A stretch of DNA of 64,000 nucleotides from Labrenzia sp. OB1 (GTDB lineage Bacteria; Pseudomonadota; Alphaproteobacteria; Rhizobiales; Stappiaceae). The stretch is taken from the NCBI RefSeq assembly GCF_001624695.1, contig NZ_JSEP01000005.1:1-64000 (forward strand), in the 5' to 3' direction. The notes beneath the pieces were generated by a model, which worked only from the letters and a program-made list of their open reading frames with translations, did no database searches and was not told the origin of the DNA. Of this stretch, positions 43,964 to 53,049 are shown in pieces. The position numbers and the translations under genes were made by a program. Position 1 is the first letter of the stretch; every line of letters starts with the position of its first letter.

Positions 43964-45571
43964 TTACATCCTGAACAGGCCGAAGCGCGTCTCTTCTACG
44001 GGCGCGTTCAGCGCCGCTGACAGGGACAGGCCGAGGATGTCGCGGGTCTTGCGCGGATCGACGATGCCGTCGTCCCACAGGCGGGCGGTTGCGTAGAGCG
44101 GGTGGCCCTGTTCCTCGAACTGGTCGATGATCGGCTGTTTGAACGCCTGTTCCTCTTCCGCCGCCCAGGTGCCACCCTTGCGCTCGATGCCGTCACGGCG
44201 GACGGTGGCCAGAACGCCGGCCGCCTGTTCGCCGCCCATAACGGAAATGCGCGAGTTCGGCCAGGTCCACAGGAAGCGCGGGCCGTAGGCGCGGCCGCAC
44301 ATGCCGTAGTTTCCGGCTCCGAAGGAACCGCCGACCAACATGGTGATCTTTGGTACGGAGGTGGTGGCGACGGCGGTGACCAGCTTTGCGCCATCCTTGG
44401 CGATGCCGCCGCTTTCATATTTCTGCCCGACCATGAAGCCGGTGATGTTCTGCAGGAAAATCAGCGGCACCTTGCGCTGCGAGCAAAGCTCGACGAAATG
44501 TGCACCCTTGACCGCGCTTTCGGAAAAGAGCACGCCGTTGTTGGCAATGATGCCGGCCGGCATGCCGTGAATATGGGCAAAGCCGCAAACCAGGGTCGTA
44601 CCGTAGCGCGCCTTGAATTCGTCGAAGCGGGATCCGTCGACGACGCGGGCGATCACCTCGCGGATGTCGTAGGGCGTCTTGAGGTCCGCGGGAACGACAC
44701 CAAGGATTTCGTCAGGGTCGTAAAGCGGGTCTTCCGGTGTCTCAAGGGCAATCGACGTGGATTTCACCCGGTTGAGGTTGGCGATGGACCTGCGGGCAAG
44801 CGCGAGGGCGTGGGCATCGTCGCGGGCGAGATGATCGGCAACGCCGGAAAGCCGTGTGTGCACATCGCCGCCGCCGAGGTCTTCCGCCGTGACTTCCTCA
44901 CCTGTGGCGGCCTTGACGAGAGGAGGTCCGGCGAGAAAGATCGTGCCCTGGTTCCTGACGATGATGGTCTCGTCGGACATGGCCGGAACATAGGCGCCGC
45001 CCGCCGTGCATGATCCCATCACAACCGCGATCTGGGCAATGCCTTTCGCCGACATGTTGGCCTGGTTGAAGAAGATCCGTCCGAAGTGATCGCGGTCAGG
45101 AAAGACCTCGTCCTGATTGGGCAGGTTGGCGCCGCCGCTGTCGACCAGATAGATGCAGGGCAGATTGTTTTCCGCCGCGATTTCCTGGGCGCGCAGGTGC
45201 TTCTTGACCGACATGGGATAGTAGGTGCCACCTTTTACGGTGGCGTCGTTGGCGAGGATCATCACTTCCTGCCCTTCCACCCGGCCTATGCCGGCGATCA
45301 AGCCGGCCGAAGGTGCCGCACCGTCATACATTTCATGGGCTGCCAGCATGCCGACTTCCAGGAACGGTGAGCCGGGATCGAGCAGGCGCGAGACGCGCTC
45401 GCGCGGCAGGATCTTGCCACGTGAGACATGGCGCTGGCGGGAGGTCTCGCCGCCGCCGTCGAGTGCGGTCCGTGCGGCGGATCTCACCGTTTCCATGGCC
45501 ACCTCATGCGCGGCCCTGTTGGCCGCAAACTGGTCGCTTCTCGGCGACAGACTCGATTTCAGGATGCTCAT
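43964..45571 (-). CDS. liuB: Methylcrotonyl-CoA carboxylase carboxyltransferase (beta) subunit
   Basis: A 535-aa carboxyltransferase with two crotonase-like halves: N-terminal [24 protein letters not shown] and [18 protein letters not shown]-terminal [31 protein letters not shown] and [20 protein letters not shown]. This is the acyl-CoA-binding partner of LiuD. Its ATG overlaps the TetR stop by four bases, tying expression to the regulator. Confidence 0.95.
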   Translation of the reverse strand: MSILKSSLSPRSDQFAANRAAHEVAMETVRSAARTALDGGGETSRQRHVSRGKILPRERVSRLLDPGSPFLEVGMLAAHEMYDGAAPSAGLIAGIGRVEGQEVMILANDATVKGGTYYPMSVKKHLRAQEIAAENNLPCIYLVDSGGANLPNQDEVFPDRDHFGRIFFNQANMSAKGIAQIAVVMGSCTAGGAYVPAMSDETIIVRNQGTIFLAGPPLVKAATGEEVTAEDLGGGDVHTRLSGVADHLARDDAHALALARRSIANLNRVKSTSIALETPEDPLYDPDEILGVVPADLKTPYDIREVIARVVDGSRFDEFKARYGTTLVCGFAHIHGMPAGIIANNGVLFSESAVKGAHFVELCSQRKVPLIFLQNITGFMVGQKYESGGIAKDGAKLVTAVATTSVPKITMLVGGSFGAGNYGMCGRAYGPRFLWTWPNSRISVMGGEQAAGVLATVRRDGIERKGGTWAAEEEQAFKQPIIDQFEEQGHPLYATARLWDDGIVDPRKTRDILGLSLSAALNAPVEETRFGLFRM

Positions 45572-46254
45572 GCCATCCGGTCTCCATGTGGGGTTTCCGG
45601 TGCGACGGCCTTGCGCACCAGATCAAGATAAAGCTCTTCAATGTCCCGTTCCGTCAGGCGGCCGCCTGCTCGATACCAGGCCGGAATGCCGGTCAGCATG
45701 GCGATGATCGCACGGGTCGTGACTTTCGGATCCTCTACCGCGTAGAGGCCGGCGGCTCTGCCGTTTTCCAGAATGTCTGTAAGGAGGGCTTCGTAGCGGC
45801 GGCGCTCGGTCTCGATGATGCGGAAATTTCCCGGCTCAAGATTGCGCAGTTCCATGTAGGAGATGAACACCTCATCCGCCTTCTCCAGGTGATAGCGGAT
45901 GTGAAAACGTACGAAGCGCTCAAGTCGATCCATTTCCCGGGGAAGGTCGGAAGTTTCCCAGGCCGCCAGCAGGTCGGCCATATGGGACAGCATCAGGTCT
46001 TTCAGGATGTCCTGCTTGGTCGGGAAATGGTTGTAGAGTGCGCCGGGCCGGACACCGACGTCGGCAGCGATTTCGCGCATGGAAGCAGCTGCGTAGCCGG
46101 ACGCGGCGAAACGCTTCAGGGCGGCTTTGCGGACGCGTTCCGCGGTTTCCTGACCCTTGGCGCGCGTCTGGGACCCTGCGCGGGATCCGGATTGCGAGCC
46201 GGTCTGAATCGTGGCCGTGGCCCGACCGTCTGATTTTGCGGCTCCGGTTGCCAT
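45568..46254 (-). CDS. TetR-family regulator of the liu-type cluster
   Basis: A 228-aa regulator. After a Ser/Gln/Arg-rich leader (residues 1-35) comes a TetR helix-turn-helix ([44 protein letters not shown]), then a ligand-binding domain. ATG 46254 is chosen; the ORF further upstream runs over the operator. The palindrome at 46278-46297 lies 24 nt before the start, consistent with autorepression of the whole minus-strand operon. An acyl-CoA inducer is likely by analogy. Confidence 0.88.
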   Translation of the reverse strand: MATGAAKSDGRATATIQTGSQSGSRAGSQTRAKGQETAERVRKAALKRFAASGYAAASMREIAADVGVRPGALYNHFPTKQDILKDLMLSHMADLLAAWETSDLPREMDRLERFVRFHIRYHLEKADEVFISYMELRNLEPGNFRIIETERRRYEALLTDILENGRAAGLYAVEDPKVTTRAIIAMLTGIPAWYRAGGRLTERDIEELYLDLVRKAVAPETPHGDRMA

Positions 46255-46277
46255 CCTGTCCTCCTCATCAGAAAAGT

Positions 46278-46297
46278 AAATGAACGTTCGTTCATTT
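46278..46297. promoter_or_regulatory. TetR operator palindrome between liu cluster and ppk2
   Basis: AAATGAACGTTCGTTCATTT: 9-bp perfect arms around TT. It lies 24 nt upstream of the TetR start and 138 nt from ppk2, the expected place for autoregulation. Confidence 0.8.
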
Positions 46298-46434
46298 GCA
46301 AGAAGGGTTCGATGCAAATTTGTCCCGGTGCGATATAATGGCCGGCGAACTTTGGCGATTGTCAAAAAACTTTCATGGATAAGCTGTTCACAGTCGGTGG
46401 GACCAAGCCTCCTGTTTTTCAAAAGGAATGATTG

Positions 46435-47343
46435 ATGAGCGAAGATAGCGCGAAGACCTGGGTCGAAGCCGAATGGGCAGACAGCCTCGATGAAGAACTG
46501 GAAATGGAAATCGATGACAATCTGATCGCCAAGGATCTGTCCTTCATTTCCGACAAGAGGCACAAGTCACCGCTCGACCGGAACACCTATTTTCACGAGC
46601 TGCTGCGCCTGCAGTCCGAACTGGTCAAGCTGCAGGACTGGGTACAGCACACGGGGGAAAAGATCGTCGTCATCTTCGAAGGCCGGGACGCGGCCGGAAA
46701 GGGCGGCGTGATCAAGCGCATCACCCAGCGTCTCAATCCGCGCGTCGCCCGTGTCGTCGCCTTGCCGGCCCCGACGGAGCGCGAGAAAAGCCAGTGGTAC
46801 TTCCAGCGCTACGTGCCGCATCTGCCGGCGGCGGGTGAGATCGTGCTGTTCGACCGCTCCTGGTACAACCGCTCCGGCGTGGAGCGGGTCATGGGGTTTG
46901 CTTCCGAGGACCAGGTCGAGCAGTTCTTCAACGATGTGCCGGAGTTCGAGCGCATGCTGGTGCGCTCCGGTGTCAAGCTGGTCAAATACTGGTTTTCCAT
47001 CACGGATGAAGAGCAGCAACTGCGCTTCCTGATGCGCATCCACGATCCGTTGAAACAGTGGAAACTGTCGCCGATGGATCTGGAGTCCCGCGTACGCTGG
47101 GAGGACTACACCAAGGCCAAGGAAGAGACCTTCGAACGGACGAATATTCCCGAAGCGCCGTGGTTCATCGTAGAGGGGAACGACAAGAAACAGGCGCGCC
47201 TCAACTGCATCAGCCATCTTCTGTCCATGCTGCCTTATGACGAAGTGCCTCACGAGGCGATTACCCTGCCGGAACGCCGCTTCAATCCGGACTACGAGCG
47301 CAAGGTCCTGCCGGAGCATCTCTACGTCCCGCAGAAATTCTGA
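46435..47343 (+). CDS. ppk2: Polyphosphate kinase 2 (PPK2 family)
   Basis: A 302-aa PPK2 with Walker A FEGRDAAGKGGVIKR, Walker B EIVLFDRSWYNRSGVE and lid residues (RVRWEDYTKAKEETFERT). One-domain PPK2 enzymes of this type phosphorylate NDPs or NMPs with polyphosphate. ATG 46435 has AAAGGA upstream; a TTG at 46432 is the track start and is not needed. It is divergent from the TetR gene. A GC-rich hairpin (47451-47468) probably ends the transcript. Confidence 0.95.
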   Translation: MSEDSAKTWVEAEWADSLDEELEMEIDDNLIAKDLSFISDKRHKSPLDRNTYFHELLRLQSELVKLQDWVQHTGEKIVVIFEGRDAAGKGGVIKRITQRLNPRVARVVALPAPTEREKSQWYFQRYVPHLPAAGEIVLFDRSWYNRSGVERVMGFASEDQVEQFFNDVPEFERMLVRSGVKLVKYWFSITDEEQQLRFLMRIHDPLKQWKLSPMDLESRVRWEDYTKAKEETFERTNIPEAPWFIVEGNDKKQARLNCISHLLSMLPYDEVPHEAITLPERRFNPDYERKVLPEHLYVPQKF

Positions 47344-47450
47344 AGCGGTCGGCAAGTAATTCCGATACGCCCCGATAGCGAGTGAGCGCGGATCTTGGTT
47401 TCCTCATGCGGGGGAAGGGGATCCGACCTGTGTCCGTTCTGACTGTCCCT

Positions 47451-47474
47451 CCCGCCCTTGCGGGCGGGCTTTCT
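47451..47474 (+). terminator. Terminator-like hairpin after ppk2
   Basis: CCCGCCC, loop TTGC, GGGCGGG (47451-47468), followed by CTTTCTT. Moderate T content. It separates ppk2 from the downstream oxidoreductase gene. Confidence 0.6.
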
Positions 47475-47525
47475 TATGTGCCATTTGAGGGGCGTGCCTC
47501 AAAAAGAATGTGGGAGGAAGTCACA

Positions 47526-48533
47526 ATGGACAGCACGAAAATCAGGTGGGGGATCGTTTCGACGGCCAATATCGGGCTTGAGAAGGTCATTCCGGGAATT
47601 CAGCGCTCGCAGACAGGAACCGCTTGTGCCATTGCCTCCAGGAGCCTTGCGAAGGCGCAAAGCGCGGCGAGCGATCTCGGCATTGAAAAGGCCTACGGTT
47701 CCTACGAGGACTTGCTGGCCGACCCGGAAATCGACGCCATCTACAACCCGCTCCCAAACCACTTGCACGTGCCGGTGACGGTGCAGGCGGTGAAGGCGGG
47801 CAAGCACGTCCTGTGCGAAAAGCCGATTGCCCTGACCTCGCAAGAGGCCGCGCAGCTTCTCGATCTGCCGAAAGACAAGCTGGTGGCAGAGAATTTCATG
47901 GTGCGCGCGCACCCGCAATGGATCCGGGCCCGTGAGATCGTCCGTTCCGGAGAGCTGGGCGAATTGAAAGCGATCCAGGCCTTTTTCAGCTATTTCAACG
48001 ACGATCCGCACAATATCCGCAACATGGCCGATATCGGCGGTGGGGCTCTTTATGACATCGGCTGTTACACCATGCTGGCCGGCCGGTATTTCTTCGATGG
48101 AGAACCTGAGCGCGTCGTATCGCTGATTGAGCGGGACCCGGAGTTCGGCACCGACCGGATGACCAGCGCGTTGCTGGATTTCGGGCAGGGCCGTCATCTG
48201 AATTTCGTCGTCTCGACCCAACTCACGCCCTATCAGCGCTTCCAGCTTGTCGGCACCAAGAAACGCCTTGAGATCGTCATCCCCGTCAATGCTCCGCAAG
48301 GTGAAGCCGTCACCATCCGCCTGGACGACGGGTCGGAACTGGGAGACGGCGCGATGCGCTCCGAGACAATCGCGTCCTGTGACCAGTATGGCGAGCTTGC
48401 CGATGTTTTCGGCCGGGCGATAAAGGGTGAAACCCCGTTGCCCCATGGCGCGGCAGACGCCGTTCAGAACATGAAAATCCTGGACGCATTGTTTTCATCG
48501 GCGGACAAGGGTGGCTGGGTAACGGTTGGCTGA
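47526..48533 (+). CDS. Gfo/Idh/MocA-family oxidoreductase
   Basis: A 335-aa NAD(P)-dependent oxidoreductase. Rossmann segment: WGIVSTANIGLEKVIPGI; the conserved EKPIALT motif (residues about 98-104) and the GGGALYDIGCYTML stretch of the C-terminal domain are present. Such enzymes act on sugars, inositols or similar polyols; the substrate is not predicted. ATG 47526 is preceded by GGAGGAAG; the track's longer start runs over the ppk2 terminator. Confidence 0.9.
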   Translation: MDSTKIRWGIVSTANIGLEKVIPGIQRSQTGTACAIASRSLAKAQSAASDLGIEKAYGSYEDLLADPEIDAIYNPLPNHLHVPVTVQAVKAGKHVLCEKPIALTSQEAAQLLDLPKDKLVAENFMVRAHPQWIRAREIVRSGELGELKAIQAFFSYFNDDPHNIRNMADIGGGALYDIGCYTMLAGRYFFDGEPERVVSLIERDPEFGTDRMTSALLDFGQGRHLNFVVSTQLTPYQRFQLVGTKKRLEIVIPVNAPQGEAVTIRLDDGSELGDGAMRSETIASCDQYGELADVFGRAIKGETPLPHGAADAVQNMKILDALFSSADKGGWVTVG

Positions 48534-48875
48534 TTGTACGGGCAACTGATTGTATCGGCAGGGCGCTCACGTGCCCTGCCTGCCGGGGAGAATGTGAATT
48601 CGTATTGACTGCACTGTCATATGGCATTCTCGCAGGTCGCGAGGTGATCCGCGTTTGGTTTAAAGTATATTTTCAAATATATTGTAATTATTGACACTAT
48701 TAATAGATAAATCAACGTAAATTAATGATTGCTTATTGTAAGAATTGCTTATTTTTCGTAAAATATGAAGTTATTGAAGTGTAATTTGGCCTGGGATTTA
48801 CTTTTTATTATTTCTGTCGTTCCACGTTAACGTCGATCACATCGGGTCAGCGAACGGGAGCCTGCAGAAAAGACG
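48534..48875. other. AT-rich intergenic region before the histidine kinase
   Basis: 342 bp, no gene. From about 48655 to 48830 the GC content falls steeply compared with neighbours. It contains a palindrome TATATTT-TC-AAATATA (48666-48681), a TTGACA at 48691 without a convincing -10 partner, and several A/T runs. A regulated or xenogeneic-silencing-prone promoter is likely. Confidence 0.6.
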
Positions 48876-50444
48876 ATGCATTTCATTCGCAGAGATTTTG
48901 ATCCGGAGGAGCTGCTCGAATGCCTGGTCTCAACAGCTCATCACGGTATTTCCTTCATTGATCGCGATCTCAATCTCGTGATGATAAACGAGACTGCGTT
49001 GAAGCTGCTTGAATTGCCCGCGGACATTCTGGACGATGACCCGAGGCTTGAAAACGTGTTCCGCTACAATGCCGAACGCGGCGACTACGGGCCGGGAGAT
49101 CCCGACGTTCTCGTCAAGGAGCGCCTGGACCTCGCCCGATTGTTTCAGCCGCATGACTTCGTCCGCACCCGGCCGGACGGCAGGATCCTGCGTATTCAGG
49201 GCACTCCTGTCCAGAGCGGCGGCATCATCACGACCTATACCGATGTCACGGCCGAACACGAGCAGGAAAAGGCCCTGAGAGAAGCGCGGGACCGACTGGA
49301 AGACACGCTGGATGAGCGGTCCCGTGAACTGGGCGCCAATCGCGACCTGCTTCTCAGTTCGATAAACGCCATCAAGGACGGCTTCGCCGTGACCGATGCG
49401 GAAGGCAGGGTGGTTCTTGCCAACAACAAGATGTTTGAAATCTATCCGCAGTTGCCGGCGTTTCTGGCGCGCAAAGCCCATGTCAGCGAAGTGATTAATT
49501 CCATTTTCCCCGACGAGCCGGTGAGGAATCTCGACGAGTTTTCCGGCAGCCGGAGCATGTGGTCGGAACGGCAGTTTCCCGATGGACGCTGGTACAGGAT
49601 AACGCGGACCAGAACGGATGACGGCGGAATGTTGGCTGTCTATTCCGATATCTCCTCCTACAAGGAACAGCATGCCGTCCTGCAGAGCCATACGGACGAA
49701 CTGGTCCGGCATCTGAGAAAAGAAAAAGAACTGAACGAGATGCAACGCGAGTTCGTCTCGATGGCCTCCCACGAATTCAGAACGCCGCTGGCGATCATCG
49801 ACAGCAATGCCCAGCGGATATTGCGAAAACCGGACAGCTTGAAGCCTGAAGCGCTCGTTCAGCGGCTCGGGAACATCCGGGATTCGGTTGAGCGAATGCA
49901 GTATCTCATCGAGCGTTTTTTGAATTTCTCCCAGTCCGAGTCCGTCGGGATGGAGATTCACCGGGATTCCATTTCGTTGCGCCATCTGACCCTTGCCGTG
50001 TGCGAGCGTCAGAAAGGCATCGCAAGGGACTACAATTTCGTGATCGATGTGGACAATCTTCCGGACTTCATGGATCTGGACAGAAAACTGATCGAGCAGG
50101 GCATTTCGAACCTTTTGTCGAACGCCGTCAAATATTCACCCGAGCAATCGACGATCACCGTGATCGGCTCGGAAATGGACGACAAGGCGGTGATTTCCGT
50201 GCGGGACGAAGGCGTGGGCGTTCCTAAGGAGGAGATTTCCAAGATCTTCAACCGATATTTTCGGGCGTCGACGTCCAGCGGCATTGCCGGCACTGGCATC
50301 GGTCTCAACCTGACAAAAATGATCGTGCAGAAACACGGTGGGAATATCCACGTCGAAAGCGAAGTCGGGAAGGGAACGATCGTCACCGTGTCCCTGCCGG
50401 TGGTGAACCGTCATGCCAAAGTTGCGCAGGCTAAGGCAAGCTAG
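48876..50444 (+). CDS. Soluble PAS-domain sensor histidine kinase
   Basis: A 522-aa kinase without transmembrane segments. Two PAS domains (about 15-130 and 165-275) are joined by a helical linker; then come a HisKA domain with the H-box SMASHEFRTPLAII (His about 300) and a HATPase with N, G1 and G2 boxes (NLLSNAVKYSP, RDEGVGVPKEE, GTGIGLNL). It should sense a cytosolic signal. The partner response regulator starts 274 nt downstream on the same strand. Confidence 0.92.
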   Translation: MHFIRRDFDPEELLECLVSTAHHGISFIDRDLNLVMINETALKLLELPADILDDDPRLENVFRYNAERGDYGPGDPDVLVKERLDLARLFQPHDFVRTRPDGRILRIQGTPVQSGGIITTYTDVTAEHEQEKALREARDRLEDTLDERSRELGANRDLLLSSINAIKDGFAVTDAEGRVVLANNKMFEIYPQLPAFLARKAHVSEVINSIFPDEPVRNLDEFSGSRSMWSERQFPDGRWYRITRTRTDDGGMLAVYSDISSYKEQHAVLQSHTDELVRHLRKEKELNEMQREFVSMASHEFRTPLAIIDSNAQRILRKPDSLKPEALVQRLGNIRDSVERMQYLIERFLNFSQSESVGMEIHRDSISLRHLTLAVCERQKGIARDYNFVIDVDNLPDFMDLDRKLIEQGISNLLSNAVKYSPEQSTITVIGSEMDDKAVISVRDEGVGVPKEEISKIFNRYFRASTSSGIAGTGIGLNLTKMIVQKHGGNIHVESEVGKGTIVTVSLPVVNRHAKVAQAKAS

Positions 50445-50633
50445 AGTGTGGACCAAAGTCGTGCATTCAGGCCATTCGGCGACAGATCGGATCAAGGGCG
50501 TGAAAGCGCAGGAGGTCTGGCGCCCCGGAGAGGTGTGGCGCTTCCGAAGACGGGCAGATTTGGCCCGCGGGAGGCGTGCGGTTCCTGAAAGTGCTCCAGA
50601 CGATGCCTCTTTTGGGCGGAACCATTTGAAAGC

Positions 50634-50676
50634 GGAAGAGTTTATCGCCTTTGAGGCGATTCAGGATGGCTCTTCC
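50634..50676 (+). promoter_or_regulatory. Two-part hairpin in the leader of the response regulator
   Basis: Inner stem ATCGCC, loop TTTGA, GGCGAT (50644-50660); outer stem GGAAGAG/CTCTTCC (50634-50640 with 50670-50676). It ends 42 nt before ATG 50718. Could act as an RNA switch or processing site; function unknown. Confidence 0.35.
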
Positions 50677-50717
50677 TCCCTGATGAAAACAAAACCTGAT
50701 CTATGAACGGAACTCGC

Positions 50718-51536
50718 ATGTCAAAAGTTGCCAGGATACTGTGCGTCGAAGACGAGGACATGCTCCTTCACGATCTCAAGGAGGAGCTTGAAGACGAAAA
50801 CTATGAGGTGCTGACGGCGAAGAACGGTCAGGTCGCCCTGGAGGTCCTGGAAAACGAGAAGCCGGACCTGATCATCAGTGACATGATGATGCCGAAACTG
50901 GATGGCCCAGGGTTGTTGAAGCATATCAGAGCCAACCGGCCAAGCCTGAACGATGTCCCGGTCATTTTTCTCACCGCCAAGGCAACACGCGACGACCTGA
51001 TCGAAGGCAAGCGGCTGGGAGTGGATGACTATCTGACCAAGCCTGTCGACTATGATCTCCTGCTGGCGACCGTGGAAGCGAATCTCGGTCAGGTGCTGCG
51101 TATCAGGAAGCAGAATCAGGTCAAACTTCGCCGCATCTACAATGCTATCCAGAAGCAGAGAGCGACGTCTGAGGAGTTGCGCGTCAGTTTCATCGCGCAG
51201 AATCCGAATTCCGTCCAACCGATCCTGAAGGCACTCAATGAACTCGGCTGCGCCGTCTCGGTGATTTCCGAAGATCAGCTGGTAAAACGCAGCTTTTCAC
51301 TCGACACGACGGATATCCTGTTCATCGTCTACAGCAAGGTCGTTCACTACTATCTCAAGTATGTCACCGATGATATCGGCAAGAACTGGGAGGGCATTTC
51401 GGTCCTGCTGGCGCCGCCCAAGCTTTCGGAAGAACAACGCACCTGTATCAAGGATGCGGGCATAAACGACACCATCGAATACCCCTACCCGCCGATCGAG
51501 GTGTTCAAGCTGCTGATGCGCCGGATGAAGGCCTGA
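50718..51536 (+). CDS. Response regulator with receiver and pseudo-receiver domains
   Basis: A 272-aa protein. Residues 1-125 are a typical receiver (RILCVEDEDMLL, phospho-Asp in LIISDMMMP, IFLTAKATRDD, LTKPVD). Residues 135-270 show a second receiver-like order, with DILFIVYSK where the acceptor aspartate should be and IEYPYPP in place of the KP motif, so it is likely a degenerate, non-phosphorylated receiver. No DNA-binding domain is present. ATG 50718 is preferred because CGGA lies 8 nt upstream; ATG 50703 is possible. It follows the PAS kinase gene. Confidence 0.85.
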   Translation: MSKVARILCVEDEDMLLHDLKEELEDENYEVLTAKNGQVALEVLENEKPDLIISDMMMPKLDGPGLLKHIRANRPSLNDVPVIFLTAKATRDDLIEGKRLGVDDYLTKPVDYDLLLATVEANLGQVLRIRKQNQVKLRRIYNAIQKQRATSEELRVSFIAQNPNSVQPILKALNELGCAVSVISEDQLVKRSFSLDTTDILFIVYSKVVHYYLKYVTDDIGKNWEGISVLLAPPKLSEEQRTCIKDAGINDTIEYPYPPIEVFKLLMRRMKA

Positions 51537-51587
51537 CGGGTTGGCCGGCCGCAGAAACGCGCTGTACAACCTTATCCGGGCAATAAA

Positions 51588-51609
51588 AAACCCCGCCGAA
51601 GCGGGGTTT
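51588..51609. terminator. Bidirectional terminator between response regulator and infC
   Basis: AAACCCCGC, tetraloop CGAA, GCGGGGTTT: a 9-bp stem with six A bases on the left. On the minus strand it ends in TTTTTTATTG, a strong infC terminator; on the plus strand the T run is weaker. Confidence 0.85.
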
Positions 51610-51633
51610 GAAATTTTCGGTCGGGAGCCGGGC

Positions 51634-52173
51634 CTATTTGATAGGTGCCAGGATCATCACCATCTGACGACCTTCGAGCTTCGGTGAGGCTTCAACCTTG
51701 GCAATTTCGGCAGTTTCCTCACGGACCTTGTTCAGGAGATTCATGCCCAGGTCCTGGTGCGCCATTTCCCGGCCGCGGAAGCGGAGCGTAACCTTCACCT
51801 TGTCGCCTTCGCCGAAGAAGCGCAGCATGCTTTTCATCTTCACCTGATAATCATGAGTGTCAATGTTCGGGCGCATCTTGATCTCTTTGATCTCGACGAC
51901 CTTCTGCTTCTTTCGGGTTTCAGCAGCTTTTTTCTGGGCCTGGTATTTATACCGGCCGTAGTCCAGGATCTTGCAGACTGGCGGATTTGCATGCGGCTGG
52001 ATTTCTACGAGATCCAACCCTGCTTCCGTTGCGATTTCCATCGCTTCTTCTGTCAGAATAACGCCGCGGTTGGCGCCTTCGTGATCAATCAACTGAACTT
52101 CGCGAACGCGAATTTCTTGGTTCGTGCGCGGGCCTTCCTTAGTGGGAGGCGGGGCGCGGAATGGACGGCGAAT
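51634..52173 (-). CDS. infC: Translation initiation factor IF-3
   Basis: A 179-aa IF-3 if translation starts at ATT 52173: the product then reads (M)[32 protein letters not shown], the standard alphaproteobacterial N-terminus. GAGGAG sits nine nt upstream (52183-52188). No ATG or GTG lies at this point, and E. coli infC also uses AUU, which lets IF-3 limit its own synthesis. The rest of the factor is intact ([45 protein letters not shown] block). A strong terminator follows. Confidence 0.95.
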   Translation of the reverse strand: MRRPFRAPPPTKEGPRTNQEIRVREVQLIDHEGANRGVILTEEAMEIATEAGLDLVEIQPHANPPVCKILDYGRYKYQAQKKAAETRKKQKVVEIKEIKMRPNIDTHDYQVKMKSMLRFFGEGDKVKVTLRFRGREMAHQDLGMNLLNKVREETAEIAKVEASPKLEGRQMVMILAPIK

Positions 52174-52560
52174 GGTCGCAAACTCCTCTATCGTTTCAAC
52201 ATGACGCAGGAACAACCCGCAGGCGGGCGAATGTGCCCGATCGCGGAAAAGTTGCCCGGATTTAAAGCCCTGAAGCATCTTGTCCGTATCCGCACGGACG
52301 CAGGTTGCTCTGGGATCTGGCTCTTCGCATACACAAAAAACCCCGGAACTCATGTACCAAGGTGCTTGTTGCGCAAGTCCTAACGCCAGCCCCTAACGTC
52401 CTGCCAAACCGCCAAAAAGTCAACTGAATTCGGCGGTTTTCGCGTTTCTCGAAGCCGTTTGGCCGAATGGAGCGGATTTGGGGTAAAAGCGCCGCAACTC
52501 GATTGCGGCAACCGCGGGCGCAGTTGCAAAGCGCAGGATAAGAGATCAAGTAAGGGCAAC
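52174..52560. other. Intergenic region upstream of infC
   Basis: 387 bp. On the minus strand the infC frame stays open to 52353 but the composition and lack of similarity show it is leader, not coding. The region should contain the infC promoter; no clear -35/-10 could be assigned. The plus-strand frame from 52459 is not supported before 52561. Confidence 0.45.
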
Positions 52561-53037
52561 GTGTTCCATTTCAGGGAAGGACAGGCTTTGGACGGCGGAA
52601 AACTTCTGTTTCAATTCCTCAGGATTGTCTGTGGCTTCGTTCTGGCTGTCATAGCCTGCGGACTTTTCCTTGCGTGGGGCTTTTTTCGCGTGACTCACCC
52701 GGATCAGGACCCGGTCGCCTTCGCCGCCATGACGGGATCGGGTCTGGTGGGGGCAAGCGTCATAGGAGGCACGGTCCTTGTGCCTGCCGCCGTTCTGATC
52801 GTCATCGCCGAAGGCGTCCGCTTGCGGAGTTTCATCTTTCATGTCGCCGCAGCCGGAGGTATCGCGTTCCTGGTCTGGACGCTCGGCGCCGGGAGCGGCA
52901 CCTCAGACTGGAGGCCGGGGAGCGCTGTCGTGCTGGCCGCAGGATTTCTGGCCGGCGCCGTCTATTGGCTGATCGCCGGCAGGACGTCGGGAGGCTGGCA
53001 CGGTCAAAACGAACCGGCCGGCAAGAGGCGAGTATGA
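52561..53037 (+). CDS. Hypothetical membrane protein
   Basis: A 158-aa protein with four hydrophobic helices (residues about 20-40, 55-85, 95-115 and 125-140) and short charged ends. No family is recognised. The start is uncertain: GTG 52561 has AAGGG just upstream, while TTG 52588 has AAGGACAGG. It is convergent with the YkvA gene, 12 nt away. Confidence 0.55.
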   Translation: MFHFREGQALDGGKLLFQFLRIVCGFVLAVIACGLFLAWGFFRVTHPDQDPVAFAAMTGSGLVGASVIGGTVLVPAAVLIVIAEGVRLRSFIFHVAAAGGIAFLVWTLGAGSGTSDWRPGSAVVLAAGFLAGAVYWLIAGRTSGGWHGQNEPAGKRRV

Positions 53038-53049
53038 TACGTCTGAACG

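Noticed and set aside
50413..50706. 97-codon plus-strand frame between kinase and response regulator
   Set aside because: It overlaps the kinase end, is Arg-rich, has no ribosome site, and contains the leader hairpin.
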